A stretch of 64,000 nt of DNA from Pollutimonas sp. M17. Lineage in GTDB: Bacteria; Pseudomonadota; Gammaproteobacteria; Burkholderiales; Burkholderiaceae_B. Each line of letters begins with the position of its first letter. Positions within the stretch are counted from its first letter, which is position 1. The position numbers were made by a program, and so were the translations under genes. Below the pieces are notes generated by a model that worked only from the letters and a program-made list of their open reading frames with translations, was not told where the DNA came from and did not search any database. Location: contig NZ_CP107548.1 in the NCBI RefSeq assembly GCF_025836975.1, forward strand, positions 3,348,001 to 3,412,000. The letters run 5' to 3'. Below, piece by piece: positions 1-7,854 of the stretch.

Positions 1-127
1 CAACGCCATTGTCGCGACGATACACGCCGTCGCACCCAAGTTCAGAGTCGGTGAGTCCGAGCTGGAGCATATGATCCGTCAAGTCACGTCGGCGGCAGAA
101 CGGCTATCGGCCGAACTGGGGCGCTGA
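1..127 (+). CDS. IclR-family transcriptional regulator, C-terminal fragment (cut by window edge)
   Basis: The reading frame enters at base 2 and ends with TGA at 125-127, giving only the last 41 residues. The segment reads like the end of the IclR effector-binding domain: a short strand (IHAVAPKFRV) followed by a long terminal helix with MIRQVTSAAERLSAELG, as in family members that finish with an LxxAAxxISxxLG helix. The DNA-binding domain lies outside the window, so its target cannot be judged. With so few residues the family call is tentative. Confidence 0.5.
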   Translation, partial: NAIVATIHAVAPKFRVGESELEHMIRQVTSAAERLSAELGR

Positions 128-128
128 A

Positions 129-323
129 CCATTCAGCGGTGTGGAACCAGCACGCCAAGCGGCACGCTGTGGCGGCAGCAAGGCCGGACAATTAGGCATG
201 GCTCCGGATGGCGAAGAACACCCGCCGCAACTGCTTGCGAAGCGCCGCCTTGCCTCGTGCACCTGTCCCGCGAGCCTGAAATACATTCTTTGCAAGATCA
301 ATGCCGATTGGCGTAATCTTCAT
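129..323 (-). pseudogene. IS110-family transposase, decayed N-terminal remnant
   Basis: Read from the ATG at 321-323, the minus strand encodes MKITPIGIDLAKNVFQ followed by RGKAALRKQLRR. This is the typical start of IS110/IS1111 transposases, with the first DEDD aspartate in GIDLAK. The frame meets a stop codon at about residue 42, around base 196. Downstream sequence only loosely recalls the next conserved block (EACGSAHxWAR), and in a disrupted form. The remaining 300 or so residues are missing. I see no terminal repeat, so it is a dead fragment marking an old insertion beside the IclR gene. Confidence 0.7.
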
Positions 324-438
324 GGTGGACGCCCTTCTGAAATGCAGTGAGTGTTGGCACCCTCGCGGCAGGCACTGCGATACGGGCGTCTTCAGATAGC
401 GGCGCCCATTCCATTGTTTCGCCGCGTGGATGCCAATC

Positions 439-1320
439 ATGGATGACGACGCCCTCTCCTTCAATTCACTTCGGCCGCGATTGCAGCAGATCGCCTACCG
501 GATGCTCGGCTCGGTGGCCGAGGCCGAAGATATTGTGCAGGATGCCTGGCTGCGCTGGCACGGGGCGGCGCGCGAGGAGATCGGCAATGCGGAAGCCTGG
601 CTCGTTGCCGTAACGACACGAATTTCCATAGACCGGCTGCGTGCCGCCAAGGTCCAACGCGAGGCCTACACCGGCATCTGGCTGCCGGAACCGGAGATGA
701 CCAGCCTGCCCGCCACGCCAGAGCAACTCACGGAGCGCGCCGACGATGTCTCGCTGGCCTTGCTGGCGCTGCTTGAACGGCTTACACCCGAAGCACGGGC
801 GGCATTCCTGCTGCATGAAGTCTTTGATGAAGATTATTCAAGCATCGCGGAAACGATAGGCAAGACGCAGGCCGCCTGCCGCCAATTGGTAAGCCGGGCC
901 AAAGCTCAATTGCGGGAGGGGCGCAGCCGCCGCACCGTGCCGCCCGAAACCCATCTGCGCCTGCTGGAGTCCTTTGCCCGCGCCATACATATGGGCGACT
1001 TTGCCGCGATCAACGCCATGCTGGCCGAAGACGCGGTCCTGGTGGGCGACGGCGGCGGGAGGGTCACCAGCTTTCCCCGTCCCATGGTGGGCGGCCGACG
1101 CATTGCTCAGCTTTTCTACGCGTCCTTCCTGCGTTTCGGGGGCGAAGCACGCATGCGGCTCGTGGCCCTCAATGGCCAATGGGCATTCCTGCGCTTCATC
1201 GAAGGCAAACTGGAATCCGCGATGTCCATCGAATCGGATGGAGAACGTATCGTCCAGATTCAGGTGCAGCGCAATCCGGACAAACTGACGCATATTGCCG
1301 CAGCCATTGGAACGGATTGA
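439..1320 (+). CDS. ECF41-type RNA polymerase sigma factor with SnoaL-like C-terminal domain
   Basis: A 293-residue extracytoplasmic-function sigma factor. Region 2 (about 8-75) has the AYRMLGSVAEAEDIVQDAWLR block that binds core polymerase and the -10 element. Region 4 (about 110-165) carries the -35 helix-turn-helix. The last 120 residues form a SnoaL-like domain. All three hallmarks of the ECF41 group can be read: WLPEP in the linker, DGGGR in the C-terminal domain and NPDKL near the end. In ECF41 proteins the extension, not an anti-sigma factor, controls activity. The ATG at 439 has a GTGGA 9 bases upstream; an in-frame ATG at 430 is possible. The next gene is the usual ECF41 partner. Confidence 0.9.
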   Translation: MDDDALSFNSLRPRLQQIAYRMLGSVAEAEDIVQDAWLRWHGAAREEIGNAEAWLVAVTTRISIDRLRAAKVQREAYTGIWLPEPEMTSLPATPEQLTERADDVSLALLALLERLTPEARAAFLLHEVFDEDYSSIAETIGKTQAACRQLVSRAKAQLREGRSRRTVPPETHLRLLESFARAIHMGDFAAINAMLAEDAVLVGDGGGRVTSFPRPMVGGRRIAQLFYASFLRFGGEARMRLVALNGQWAFLRFIEGKLESAMSIESDGERIVQIQVQRNPDKLTHIAAAIGTD

Positions 1321-1491
1321 TTTCCGCGCGGGGTGGCTTGCGGCTTTTGGTGCCTGCAGGTCAACACCCTGAGTCCGCCCGGACGCCTACCGCCGATGGC
1401 GGCGCAGGTCTACGATGTTGTCCAGCGGCGCATTGCCGCAAAGCGTTCCCGAGTTCCTGGGAAGCTTCTTCATCGTCCGCCTGGAGAAACC

Positions 1492-1971
1492 ATGACACAG
1501 CGCATCAACTACATGCAGCAATCGCCCGAACTGTTCAAGAAATTCCTTGAATTCAGCAACCAGCTCAAGTCAGGAGCCATAGAGGAAACGATCCGCCACC
1601 TGGTCGCCATCCGCGCTTCGCAGATCAATGGCTGCGCGTTTTGCCTTGACATGCATGTCAAGGAAGCCTACATCCATGGCGAACGTCCCCTCCGCATCCA
1701 TCATCTTGGCGTATGGCGCGAATCGACGCTTTTCGCTCCCCGCGAACGCGCCGCGCTGGCCTGGACGGAGGCGTTGACGCAGTTGCCCGCGCACGGCGTA
1801 TCCGACGACGTCTACGAAAAGGTTCGCACGCAATTATCCGAGAAGGAGCTGTCCGACCTGACCTTCGAAGTCATGTCCATCAATGCCTGGAACCGGGTCA
1901 ATGTCGCCTTCAGGACGGTGCCGGGCTCGGCCGACAAGGCGTGGGGCCTGGATAAGGCGAACCTGGCCTGA
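1492..1971 (+). CDS. Carboxymuconolactone decarboxylase / AhpD-like protein (ECF41 partner)
   Basis: A 159-residue all-helical protein with the AhpD motif CAFCLDMH (two cysteines in CxxC and a histidine four residues on), about residues 46-53. In AhpD-type proteins this is a peroxidase or disulfide-exchange centre. The CxxC points to redox chemistry, not lactone decarboxylation. The ATG at 1492 follows a GGAG; the frame is open further upstream to 1333, but that part looks non-coding. ECF41 sigma factors typically drive one adjacent gene of this class, so this is the probable sole target of the upstream sigma factor. I could not find a convincing TGTCACA-type promoter in the 170-bp gap. Confidence 0.88.
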   Translation: MTQRINYMQQSPELFKKFLEFSNQLKSGAIEETIRHLVAIRASQINGCAFCLDMHVKEAYIHGERPLRIHHLGVWRESTLFAPRERAALAWTEALTQLPAHGVSDDVYEKVRTQLSEKELSDLTFEVMSINAWNRVNVAFRTVPGSADKAWGLDKANLA

Positions 1972-2048
1972 GTTCGGCCCGGGCCGCCCAACGAAGGCGC
2001 GGCGCGCAATGGACCGCATTGCCGCGCTCGCCCGGTCTGGCCAGGGCA

Positions 2049-2645
2049 TCAATCCCCCGCCAGAGCCCGCTCCAGAAATTCCAGCCTGTCCTGCCCCCAG
2101 TATGGCTCCCCGCGATAGACATACCATGGAGCGCCGAAGACCTGCAGCCTAATGGCTTCGTCCGTATGGTGTTCGTACAGATCCGCACCCGCCTCGCGAC
2201 CGGCATGCAGGGCGGCGCCGTCCAGGCCGCAGTCGTCGGCGATCTGGATCAAGGTCGCGGCATCGGCGATGTTGCGTTCCTCGGCCCAGACCGCGCGCAG
2301 CATCGCACCGGACAGCTTCAGGGCGCCGTCGTTATCGCCGGCCTTGGCGACCGATGCAATCATCTTGGAGGCATCCGTCTCGTCGACGGGAAAAAACCGG
2401 GGCTGTACGATAAGCGGCATGCCCAGGTGCTGCGACCACCGCTTCAACTCGGTCAGGCGGTAGGCCTGGCGCTGAGGCGGTCGCTTGTCCAGCGGCAAGC
2501 CGCCGGACAATGGAAATACCCTGGCCAGATCCATGGGCCGCGGCTCCACGATGGCGCCATGCCGCCTGGCCAGTTCCAGCATCCTTTCGTGGCCAAGGTA
2601 AGTCCAGGGAGATTTTGGAGAGAAGTAATACTCGATCGTTTTCAT
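2049..2645 (-). CDS. 2-hydroxychromene-2-carboxylate isomerase / DsbA-family (kappa-GST-like) protein
   Basis: A 198-residue thioredoxin-fold protein. It begins MKTIEYYFSPKSPWTYLG, the N-terminal signature of HCCA isomerases, where a serine (SPWTYLG) replaces the DsbA CxxC and activates glutathione. A helical insertion follows, and the C-terminal half has VFGAPWYVYRGEPYWGQDRLEFLERAL, where VFGxPxxxxxGxxxWGxDRL is typical of the family. Family members isomerise aromatic ring-cleavage products with glutathione as cofactor. No naphthalene or aromatic genes lie nearby, so the true substrate is unknown. It is convergent with the AhpD-like gene. Confidence 0.85.
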   Translation of the reverse strand: MKTIEYYFSPKSPWTYLGHERMLELARRHGAIVEPRPMDLARVFPLSGGLPLDKRPPQRQAYRLTELKRWSQHLGMPLIVQPRFFPVDETDASKMIASVAKAGDNDGALKLSGAMLRAVWAEERNIADAATLIQIADDCGLDGAALHAGREAGADLYEHHTDEAIRLQVFGAPWYVYRGEPYWGQDRLEFLERALAGD

Positions 2646-2711
2646 CAGCTTGCGCCTTCGTCCTTGGTGAGGCTCCTACTTTACTACCTCGCCCGGGACG
2701 CGGGTGGTGCA

Positions 2712-3584
2712 TTACGCCTTGTACTCTTCTATCGCCGCCTGCAGGAAAACCTCGACCAATTGAATCCGCGGCGACGATCGTGCCCAGATCAACCCAAAAC
2801 GCCTGGGTTCGCAAGGCGTCGGAAGCGGAAGGCTCACCACATTCAAGCCTTGTTGCCACAGGTTCCAGGCGTGGGGCACTATGGCCACGCCCAGGCCCTT
2901 GTTCACCATAAGCGATATGGACTCCGTGGAGGCCAGTTCGAACCGCTCTTTGGGAACGATGCCGGCTTTTTTCAAATACAACTCGATCTGTTGGCCGACC
3001 CAGCTATTCTTGTCGTACCGGATGAATGGCTCCTGCTTCAGCAGGTCATGTGCGCTTCTGCCCCGATATCGAGCGGGCGCCAGCAAAAAGAAGTGCTCTT
3101 CGCTTAGTAGGCGCCAGCCTATTCTTTTGGGAATTTCGAACGGCGGCTCCAGGGCAATCGCCGCGTCCAGTTCATTCTTTTCCACACTCGGATAAAACTC
3201 GGTCGACAAGCCGGGCCGTATGGACACCTGCAGAGAGGGATAACGCTTGATCAGATTGGCAAGAATATTGGGGATGGTGCTGTTGAGCGATGTATTGCCG
3301 GCGCCCAGCCGCAGCTCTCCTTTTATTTCCTGCGCATTGGCCAATGCCGTCAACGAATCGATGTCATCCAATATTTTCTGCGATTTATCGAGTATGCGGT
3401 GCGCGGCGTTGGTCAGGTGCACGGTCTTTCCGGACCGGGTAATCAGCGTCACGCCAAGCTGCCCCTCCAAGGCCCTCATCTGCTGAGCCACCGCGCCATG
3501 CGTTATGTTCAGCCGACGCGCGGCCTCAGCCATGGAGCCGTAGCGATGCACGGCGATGAGGGTGTTCAGGAAGGCGCTGTTCAT
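2712..3584 (-). CDS. LysR-family transcriptional regulator
   Basis: A 290-residue regulator with an N-terminal winged helix-turn-helix (residues 1-60, SMAEAARRLNITHGAVAQQMRALE) and an effector-binding domain from about 90. The frame is open upstream to 3728, but those residues are unlike any LysR. Start 3584 gives the canonical MNSAFLNTLIAVHRYGS opening. It is divergent from the CitE-like lyase with only 89 bp between start codons, the classic arrangement for a LysR activator and its target. An AT-rich inverted repeat just upstream of its start is a candidate operator. The likely role is control of the lyase / TctC / CoA-transferase genes by a pathway acid; the ligand is unknown. Confidence 0.9.
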   Translation of the reverse strand: MNSAFLNTLIAVHRYGSMAEAARRLNITHGAVAQQMRALEGQLGVTLITRSGKTVHLTNAAHRILDKSQKILDDIDSLTALANAQEIKGELRLGAGNTSLNSTIPNILANLIKRYPSLQVSIRPGLSTEFYPSVEKNELDAAIALEPPFEIPKRIGWRLLSEEHFFLLAPARYRGRSAHDLLKQEPFIRYDKNSWVGQQIELYLKKAGIVPKERFELASTESISLMVNKGLGVAIVPHAWNLWQQGLNVVSLPLPTPCEPRRFGLIWARSSPRIQLVEVFLQAAIEEYKA

Positions 3585-3605
3585 AAAGATAGTATATATA
3601 TCTTT
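3585..3605. promoter_or_regulatory. Candidate LysR box in the divergent promoter
   Basis: The arms AAAGATA (3585-3591) and TATCTTT (3599-3605) form an exact 7-bp inverted repeat around a 7-bp AT spacer, directly beside the LysR start codon and 70 bp from the divergent lyase. Size and position suit a LysR site, but binding is inferred. Confidence 0.45.
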
Positions 3606-3673
3606 TAAAGGTAGGCAGCAAGCAACCTGTCCGGGCACTTGATGCGCACAATGGTCACCCAAGGAGACCAGAC

Positions 3674-4567
3674 ATGCGAAGTAAATTATTTGTGCCGGCC
3701 TCGCGCCCCGAACTGTTTGCCAAGGCAATGGACAGCCAGGCGGACGCCATCAGTTTTGACCTGGAAGATTCGGTGCTTCACGAGCGCAAAGAGCATGCCC
3801 GCAAAGAACTGAGCGCCTTGTTCAATAGCGAGGATTTCGAGCAAAAAAAACAGGCTACGCGCAAGACCGTCATTGTCCGCATCAACCCGCTTGATACGGA
3901 GTATTTCGCCGAAGACCTGAAAGCCGCCTGCCATGCGAGCGTGGACATCATCAACATCCCCAAGATAGATTCGGCGGCAGACGTTCTTGCATTCATCCAG
4001 CGGCTGGCCGAGACCGAAAGCAGCTACAACGCCAATGCCGGCCGCAAAGCCCATATACGGATTCTGGCAAACGTTGAAACCCCCATCGCCCTTCATAATG
4101 CCGCCGACATCGCGGCGGCGCACTCAAGGGTGTGGGGCTTGCAACTGGGCCTGGGCGACATGTTCGAGCCGCTGAACATTGCCCGCTACGATGCGCAGAA
4201 TGTGCACGCCATCATGTTTTCGCTGCGCATGGCGTCGGCCCGCTCCGGCTGCGTGGTGTACGACTCCGCCTACGCCGACGTGGCCAATATCGAGGGTTAT
4301 CGGCAGGAAGCCTTGCAGGCCAAGAGCTTGGGATTTCTGGGCAAGACCTGCATACATCCAAGCCAGATCCGTGTCGCCAACGAAGTATTCAGCCCGACCG
4401 AGCAGGAAGTCGCCTGGGCCCGGAAAGTCGTTGCCGCGGCATCCGAAAACGACGTCAACGGCGCTTATCTCGTCGACGGGAAAATGATCGATGCCCCCTT
4501 CGTTGCGCGCGCCCGCTTCATCATCGAACATGCCAGGCAACTGGCAGCCACCCACCATAGCTCGTAA
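3674..4567 (+). CDS. CitE-like HpcH/HpaI aldolase family (acyl-CoA lyase)
   Basis: A 297-residue TIM-barrel lyase of the citrate lyase beta / malyl-CoA lyase superfamily. Visible signatures are MRSKLFVPASRPELFAKA at the N-terminus, the acidic SFDLEDSV, VRINPLDTEYF with the substrate arginine, NIPKIDSAADV, ILANVETPI with the metal-binding glutamate, and LQLGLGDMFE. Family members split malyl-, citramalyl- or related CoA esters into acetyl-CoA plus an oxoacid, using Mg2+. It opens a cluster with a TctC binding protein and a class III CoA-transferase. This suggests that an imported di- or hydroxy-acid is turned into a CoA ester and then cleaved. Which acid is not visible; citramalate or malate types are reasonable guesses. 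Confidence 0.85.
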   Translation: MRSKLFVPASRPELFAKAMDSQADAISFDLEDSVLHERKEHARKELSALFNSEDFEQKKQATRKTVIVRINPLDTEYFAEDLKAACHASVDIINIPKIDSAADVLAFIQRLAETESSYNANAGRKAHIRILANVETPIALHNAADIAAAHSRVWGLQLGLGDMFEPLNIARYDAQNVHAIMFSLRMASARSGCVVYDSAYADVANIEGYRQEALQAKSLGFLGKTCIHPSQIRVANEVFSPTEQEVAWARKVVAAASENDVNGAYLVDGKMIDAPFVARARFIIEHARQLAATHHSS

Positions 4568-4587
4568 CCCCTATCGGAGACAAAAAA

Positions 4588-5592
4588 ATGCTGAAACCAC
4601 AATCATTCCTCAACGCCCGTGCCCGAATCGCTGGGGTCTTGTTCCTGGCGGGGTTTGCAGCCGCGTTCGGACCGGCCGCCAACGCCGCCGAACCGTTTCC
4701 CAATGGCCAGCCCATAACCCTGGTGGTTCCCTATCCCCCCGGAGGATCGAACGATTCATTCGCGCGGGCTGTAGGCGCCAAGCTCGGCACCAAGTTGAAT
4801 ACCTCGGTCGTGATCGTCAACAAGGGCGGAGCGGGGGGTTCGATCGGGGCCGCGCAGGTCGCGCGATCCAAGCCGGACGGCTACACGCTGGTTGCCGTTT
4901 CATCCAGCTTCACCACCAACGCAGCCATACAAGAAAACCTGCCCTTCGATGCCGAAAAGGACTTCAAGGCCGTGGCGCTCATGGCCAAGGGCCCCTTCAT
5001 TGTCGCCGTGAAAGAGACACTGCCCGTCAATTCCGTAGCCGAACTGATCGCTCTCGCCAAAAAGAACCCCGACTCCATCAATTACTCCAGCTCGGGCCCC
5101 GGCAGCAGCAACCAGTTTGCCACCGAGATGTTCAGTTCGGCCGCCGGCATCAAGATGATGCACATACCGTATCGCGGCATGGGCCCGGCCACGGCCGCCT
5201 TGATGGGCAACGAAGTCGATGTCCTGATCGCGAGCGGCCCTTCGCTCCTGCCCGCCATCAATACGGGAAAAGCCAAGGCTATCGCCATCACCAGCCTGAA
5301 GCCCAGCCCCATCGCACCCGACCTGAAGCCGGTTGCCGAAGCAGTGCCCGGTTACGAGTTCAGCTTGTGGTGGGGAATACTGGCTCCAGCTGGAACTCCC
5401 GATCCCATCGTCAACAAACTGAACAAGGCGATCCAGGAAATCGTGACCGAACAGGAGATGAAGGATTTCTTCGTTCGCGAAGGAGCCGAGTATGCCACTG
5501 CCTCGGCCCAGGAGTATCAAAAGATCATCAAGGAAGATCTCGTCCGCTGGAAGCAAGTTGCCAAGAAAAGCAACATCACCGTTCAAAAATAA
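4588..5592 (+). CDS. Bug/TctC-family tripartite tricarboxylate transporter solute-binding protein
   Basis: A 334-residue periplasmic binding protein with a signal peptide ending near PAANAAE (about residue 30). The mature part starts FPNGQPITLVVPYPPGGSND, the Bug-family loop that clamps carboxylate ligands, and then has KGGAGGSIGAAQVARSKPDGYTL. These proteins bind small acids for TctAB-type membrane subunits, or act as sensors. No tctA/tctB is present here, which is common for Bug proteins. The ATG follows TCGGAGACAAAAAA, a good ribosome site, 20 bp after the lyase gene. A strong hairpin follows the stop. Its ligand is probably the substrate of the flanking CoA-transferase and lyase. Confidence 0.92.
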   Translation: MLKPQSFLNARARIAGVLFLAGFAAAFGPAANAAEPFPNGQPITLVVPYPPGGSNDSFARAVGAKLGTKLNTSVVIVNKGGAGGSIGAAQVARSKPDGYTLVAVSSSFTTNAAIQENLPFDAEKDFKAVALMAKGPFIVAVKETLPVNSVAELIALAKKNPDSINYSSSGPGSSNQFATEMFSSAAGIKMMHIPYRGMGPATAALMGNEVDVLIASGPSLLPAINTGKAKAIAITSLKPSPIAPDLKPVAEAVPGYEFSLWWGILAPAGTPDPIVNKLNKAIQEIVTEQEMKDFFVREGAEYATASAQEYQKIIKEDLVRWKQVAKKSNITVQK

Positions 5593-5603
5593 GCCGCAAG
5601 CCC

Positions 5604-5631
5604 GCAGGTTCCCGAGTGTTCGGGAACCTGC
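5604..5631 (+). terminator. 12-bp-stem hairpin between tctC and the CoA-transferase (no U tract)
   Basis: The arms at 5604-5615 and 5620-5631 are exact reverse complements (12 bp, loop GTGT), placed 11 bases after the TctC stop. No T run follows, so it is more likely a partial terminator or an RNA-stability hairpin that lets the binding-protein message exceed that of the enzyme gene starting at 5655. Confidence 0.6.
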
Positions 5632-5654
5632 ATGAAACACCATGGTATCCGTCT

Positions 5655-6872
5655 ATGTCAACACCAAGTTCAGCGCCCCTGTCAGGCATCAAAGTTTTGG
5701 ATCTAAGCGCATACATTGCGGGCCCGTACGGCTGCAGCCTGTTGTCCGACCTGGGGGCGGAGGTCATCAAGATTGAACCGCCGGACGGCGACAATCTACG
5801 CAAGTACCCCTCGACACTGGAGGCTGAAAGCCGCGCTTTCCTGGGAGTAAACCGCGGCAAGACAGGTCTGTGCCTGGACCTCAAGAGCACAATGGGCTAC
5901 GAGGTTCTGGCAAGGCTGGTTCGGGAAGCCGACGTGCTGGTGCATAACTTCAGGCCGTCCGTGCCGCCACGCCTGAAGATCGACTTTGAAACCCTGAGCC
6001 GGATCAACCCCAGGCTGGTCTATTGTTCCATGACGGGTTATGGGAACAGCGGGCCTCTTGCCGACAAGGCGGGCTACGATCAGGTGCTTCAAGCCTATAG
6101 CGGCATCTGTGCTTCCCAGGGAAGCGCGGATCAGCCCGAGATCGTCTACGGCTCCGCTGTCGACTATTACGCCGCATCCATGGTCGCAACGGGTGTAACG
6201 GCCGCGCTTTACCAGCGCGAACGTAGCGGAGAGGGCCAGGAGGTCAGCGTGTCCTTGCTGGGCAGCGCCCTGGCCATGCAGTCGGCACGGCTCGTCATGG
6301 CCGAGGGCGAGCCGAAGCATATCGAACGGGACATGCGCTCCGGCGGCATCACCGGCATACATCCGACAAAAAGCGGCCATCTGTACATATCGGCCAACGC
6401 GCCCCATTTCTGGAATGCACTATGCACGCTATCCGGCGTACCCGAGCTGGCGGCCAATGAAAAGTATGACACGGTCAAGAAGCGCGCCCAGCACGCCGGT
6501 GAAATCGTGCCTGTGATCCGGCAAGCTCTTCAGGCGAAAACAGCCATGGAATGGGAAGAGATTTTCGGCGTCTCTGTACCGTGTTCGGCAGTGCGGCGCG
6601 TTGAAGACATGTTCGACGATGCGCAGGTCGCCGACCAAGGTTTCGTCGTGGAGCAACGTCATCCGAAGGCGGGCGCTTATAAGGGCGTTGCCCGGCTCAT
6701 AAAGTTCAGCGCCGCCCAGCATAGCGCTCCGCCTTGCAGCGCCCCTCTGTTGGGCCAGCACTCGCGGGAAATTTTGCGCGCTCTGCGATACAGCGAAGAA
6801 CAGATACGTGCGGCACTGGATTCAGGAGCGGTAATCGACGCTGCCGTCGCCGCCGGCGCCGACGACTCATAA
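5655..6872 (+). CDS. Class III (CaiB/BaiF) acyl-CoA transferase
   Basis: A 405-residue family III CoA-transferase. It opens with LSGIKVLDLSAYIAGPYGCS and LGAEVIKIEPPDGDN. It then has LVREADVLVHNFRPSV, YCSMTGYGNSGPLADKAGYD, where the aspartate of GYD is the family's expected catalytic acid, and QAYSGICASQG. Such enzymes move CoA from one acid (often succinyl-CoA) to another through an aspartyl-CoA anhydride. The ATG at 5655 gives the normal N-terminus. The 3' end overlaps the convergent flavoprotein gene by 6 bp. With the CitE-like lyase upstream, it probably activates the imported acid. An itaconate- or citramalate-type pathway is plausible but unproven. Confidence 0.9.
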   Translation: MSTPSSAPLSGIKVLDLSAYIAGPYGCSLLSDLGAEVIKIEPPDGDNLRKYPSTLEAESRAFLGVNRGKTGLCLDLKSTMGYEVLARLVREADVLVHNFRPSVPPRLKIDFETLSRINPRLVYCSMTGYGNSGPLADKAGYDQVLQAYSGICASQGSADQPEIVYGSAVDYYAASMVATGVTAALYQRERSGEGQEVSVSLLGSALAMQSARLVMAEGEPKHIERDMRSGGITGIHPTKSGHLYISANAPHFWNALCTLSGVPELAANEKYDTVKKRAQHAGEIVPVIRQALQAKTAMEWEEIFGVSVPCSAVRRVEDMFDDAQVADQGFVVEQRHPKAGAYKGVARLIKFSAAQHSAPPCSAPLLGQHSREILRALRYSEEQIRAALDSGAVIDAAVAAGADDS

Positions 6873-7757
6873 GCCAAACATCAAGGAGCGGTGCGCGGCT
6901 GTGCCTGCCATTGCTCCATCGCCTACCGCCAGCGCCACGTTGCCGGCCAGCCTGGCCGCATCGCCGCACGCGAACACGCCCGGAACAGAGCTTGCCTGGG
7001 TGGAATCCGTTCTGATCTGCATGCCCATCGGCATCTCCTCGAACTCGCAGCCCAGCTGCGCCGCGATGGGGCTGCCCGGAGTGGTGCGCGTCGTTGTAAA
7101 CAGGCCGTCCAAAGGAATGATGCGGCCGTCCTTCATGACGACATCCAGGTGTTCGCCGGAGAGCCGCTCGATCGGACCATCCTCGATATGAACGCCGCGG
7201 GCCTGCAATGCGGCCTGCTGCTCGCTGTCCGGCGCAAAGCTTCCGTTCAGGAAAAAGGTGGTCTTGCCCCAGTCGGGAAGCATGAGCGCATGATGCATGG
7301 AAAGCGCCGAACTCGCCAGCACGCCGATGCGCCCTTGCTGGAGCTCGTATCCGTGGCAGTAGGGGCAGTGAAACACCGTGCGCCCCCAGCGCTCCTTCAA
7401 ACCAGGCAGGTCAGGCAGATGATCGGTGATTCCGATGGCAAGAATGATCCGCTGCCCTCTCACGGAGCTGGCCCCGTCCATGGATACGAGGAAGCCGTCT
7501 TCGGTCTTTTCCACACGCTGAGCCTGGGCATCGAGCCACTCTACGGTAGGATAGGCCAGTAGTTGCGCTCGCCCTTCTGCCGCAAGCACATCCGGCGGGC
7601 TGCCATCCCTCGTTAGAAACCCGTGCGAGGCCGTTGCGTAGCGATTGCGCCTCTGTCCCGCGTCGACGACCAGCACCGACCGGCGAGCTCGCGCCAATTG
7701 CATTCCCGCGGACATGCCCGCATAGCTTCCGCCAATGATCACGACGTCGTAGTTCAT
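6867..7757 (-). CDS. Thioredoxin-reductase-like NAD(P)/FAD oxidoreductase
   Basis: A 296-residue two-domain flavoprotein. It has an FAD dinucleotide fold (MNYDVVIIGGSYAGMSAGMQ), a central FHCPYCHGYE, a second nucleotide fold (IGVLASSALSMHHALML) and a C-terminal FAD contact (VPGVFACGDAARLAGN). CPYC sits where thioredoxin reductases and gliotoxin-type disulfide oxidases carry their redox CxxC. The second fold lacks a clean GxGxxG (LASSALS), so pyridine nucleotide binding is uncertain. Start 7757 has AGGAGAAT 7 bases upstream; the frame extends to 7955 without a better start. It pairs with the Rrf2 regulator gene upstream on the same strand. The likely role is thiol redox chemistry under stress. 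Confidence 0.88.
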   Translation of the reverse strand: MNYDVVIIGGSYAGMSAGMQLARARRSVLVVDAGQRRNRYATASHGFLTRDGSPPDVLAAEGRAQLLAYPTVEWLDAQAQRVEKTEDGFLVSMDGASSVRGQRIILAIGITDHLPDLPGLKERWGRTVFHCPYCHGYELQQGRIGVLASSALSMHHALMLPDWGKTTFFLNGSFAPDSEQQAALQARGVHIEDGPIERLSGEHLDVVMKDGRIIPLDGLFTTTRTTPGSPIAAQLGCEFEEMPMGMQIRTDSTQASSVPGVFACGDAARLAGNVALAVGDGAMAGTAAHRSLMFGL

Positions 7758-7787
7758 CGAATTCTCCTGTGGCCGCTGTTCAATTTC

Positions 7788-7808
7788 ATGCATCTTAAAA
7801 TGATACAT
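7788..7808. promoter_or_regulatory. Candidate Rrf2-type operator upstream of the flavoprotein
   Basis: ATGCATC (7788-7794) and GATACAT (7802-7808) form an inverted repeat with one mismatch around an AT-rich 7-bp spacer, 30 bp ahead of the oxidoreductase start and downstream of the Rrf2 gene. Rrf2 proteins bind palindromes of this size. The assignment is inference. Confidence 0.4.
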
Positions 7809-7854
7809 GATATTCGTCAACAATCGCGCGACGGTTCCACTGAAGGCGGGTGGT

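Noticed and set aside
1333-1491. N-terminal extension of the AhpD-like protein
   Set aside because: The frame is open, but the translation is Pro/Arg/Ser-rich and unlike the family; the ATG at 1492 has a GGAG and gives the normal length.
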